A DNA stretch of 32,822 bases from Mucidula mucida (taxonomy: Eukaryota > Basidiomycota > Agaricomycetes > Agaricales > Physalacriaceae). The stretch's first letter is position 1, and each line of letters opens with the position of its first letter. Below the pieces are notes generated by a model. It ran no database searches, was not told the DNA's origin, and saw nothing but the letters and a program-made list of their open reading frames with translations. Positions 32,501 through 32,822 of this stretch are shown in pieces. The stretch covers positions 1 to 32,822 of the forward strand of contig JADNYV010000383.1 of the NCBI GenBank assembly GCA_015501055.1, read 5' to 3'. The translations under genes and the position numbers were made by a program.

Positions 32501-32822
32501 GATGAGTCGGGGTGATAGGATCGGAGAGTGAAAGGGTGAAAGTGGGGATATAGGAGATGCGGATTTTGATGAAACGGGTGAGGGAATAGAGGTTTGGATG
32601 AATAAGGAGGAGTTGCCTAGATCTGAGATAGAATCCAGGACTTGGTAGGGTGGGGAATGATGGTGTGTATCGTAAGGTAAGTAAGGTAGGTAAGTATCGT
32701 AACTGTCTACGCTATTTTACCGACTACTGACTATGTATCTACGGAGCCCAAGAGCTCGTCACAAGTTCGCAATTGCCCAGCCGACGTCCCTCTGGTGTGA
32801 GGTAAGCCGAAGTTTTCCTGGG
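32501..32822. other. Right-end flank, no gene seen
   Basis: Purine-rich on the plus strand up to about 32690, with GGTAAGTAAGGTAGGTAAGT-like short repeats near 32675-32696. It probably holds the promoter of the minus-strand partial gene. Confidence 0.35.

Noticed and set aside
1..32822. CRISPR array, bacterial operons, rRNA genes, or a biosynthetic cluster
   Set aside because: No regularly spaced repeats, no Shine-Dalgarno-led frames, no rRNA-like sequence, and no enzyme families were seen; gene structure is fungal throughout.

Overview
The window looks like nuclear DNA of a filamentous basidiomycete, probably an agaricomycete. The protein-coding genes carry many short GT-AG introns (mostly 46-71 nt, often phase 1). 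The N-terminal regions are rich in Ser and Pro, one gene joins a PRiA4-like domain to a MYND finger, and the mobile DNA is Ty3/gypsy chromovirus and probable Ty1/copia remnants. No searches could be run. Gene models were built by eye from reading frames, splice sites and comparison among genes inside the window.

Layout, left to right. (1) 1-2865: a decayed copia-like gag fragment on the minus strand, then about 2.1 kb with no gene I can support. (2) 2866-4006: an intact seven-exon gene for a putative secreted protein of unknown function. (3) 4973-21070: the main feature, five C2H2 zinc-finger genes all on the plus strand (called TF1 to TF5 here: 4973, 9662, 13369, 15453, 18539). Each encodes a long Ser/Pro-rich region and a pair of fingers at or near the C-terminus. 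In every one a phase-1 intron splits the codon just before the first zinc-binding His. TF4 and TF5 are a tandem duplicate pair that includes upstream DNA, and TF5 has a further internal doubling of a 197-residue module. A PRiA4_ORF3-like/MYND gene (7121-8994) lies between TF1 and TF2, with an apparent one-base slip in its most conserved motif. (4) 21915-24275: a five-exon gene for a probable nuclear protein of unknown function. (5) 24630-32003: a transposon-rich zone. It holds a lone LTR-like element, a short orphan coding piece, a 5'-truncated chromovirus on the minus strand, and a second partial pol copy on the plus strand fused to it tail-inverted at a 15-bp microhomology. It ends with a repeat that is also found at 21.3 kb. 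(6) 32264-32500: the possible start of a minus-strand gene that runs into repeat-like DNA.

The genes do not form an operon. The likely biological unit is the five-gene zinc-finger array, an expanding family of candidate DNA-binding regulators whose N-terminal regions diverge quickly. Three of them share an R-R-x-S-x-S motif of basophilic-kinase type. The right end shows two different modes of transposon decay side by side: base transitions without indels in one copy, and single-base indels with mostly intact codons in the other.
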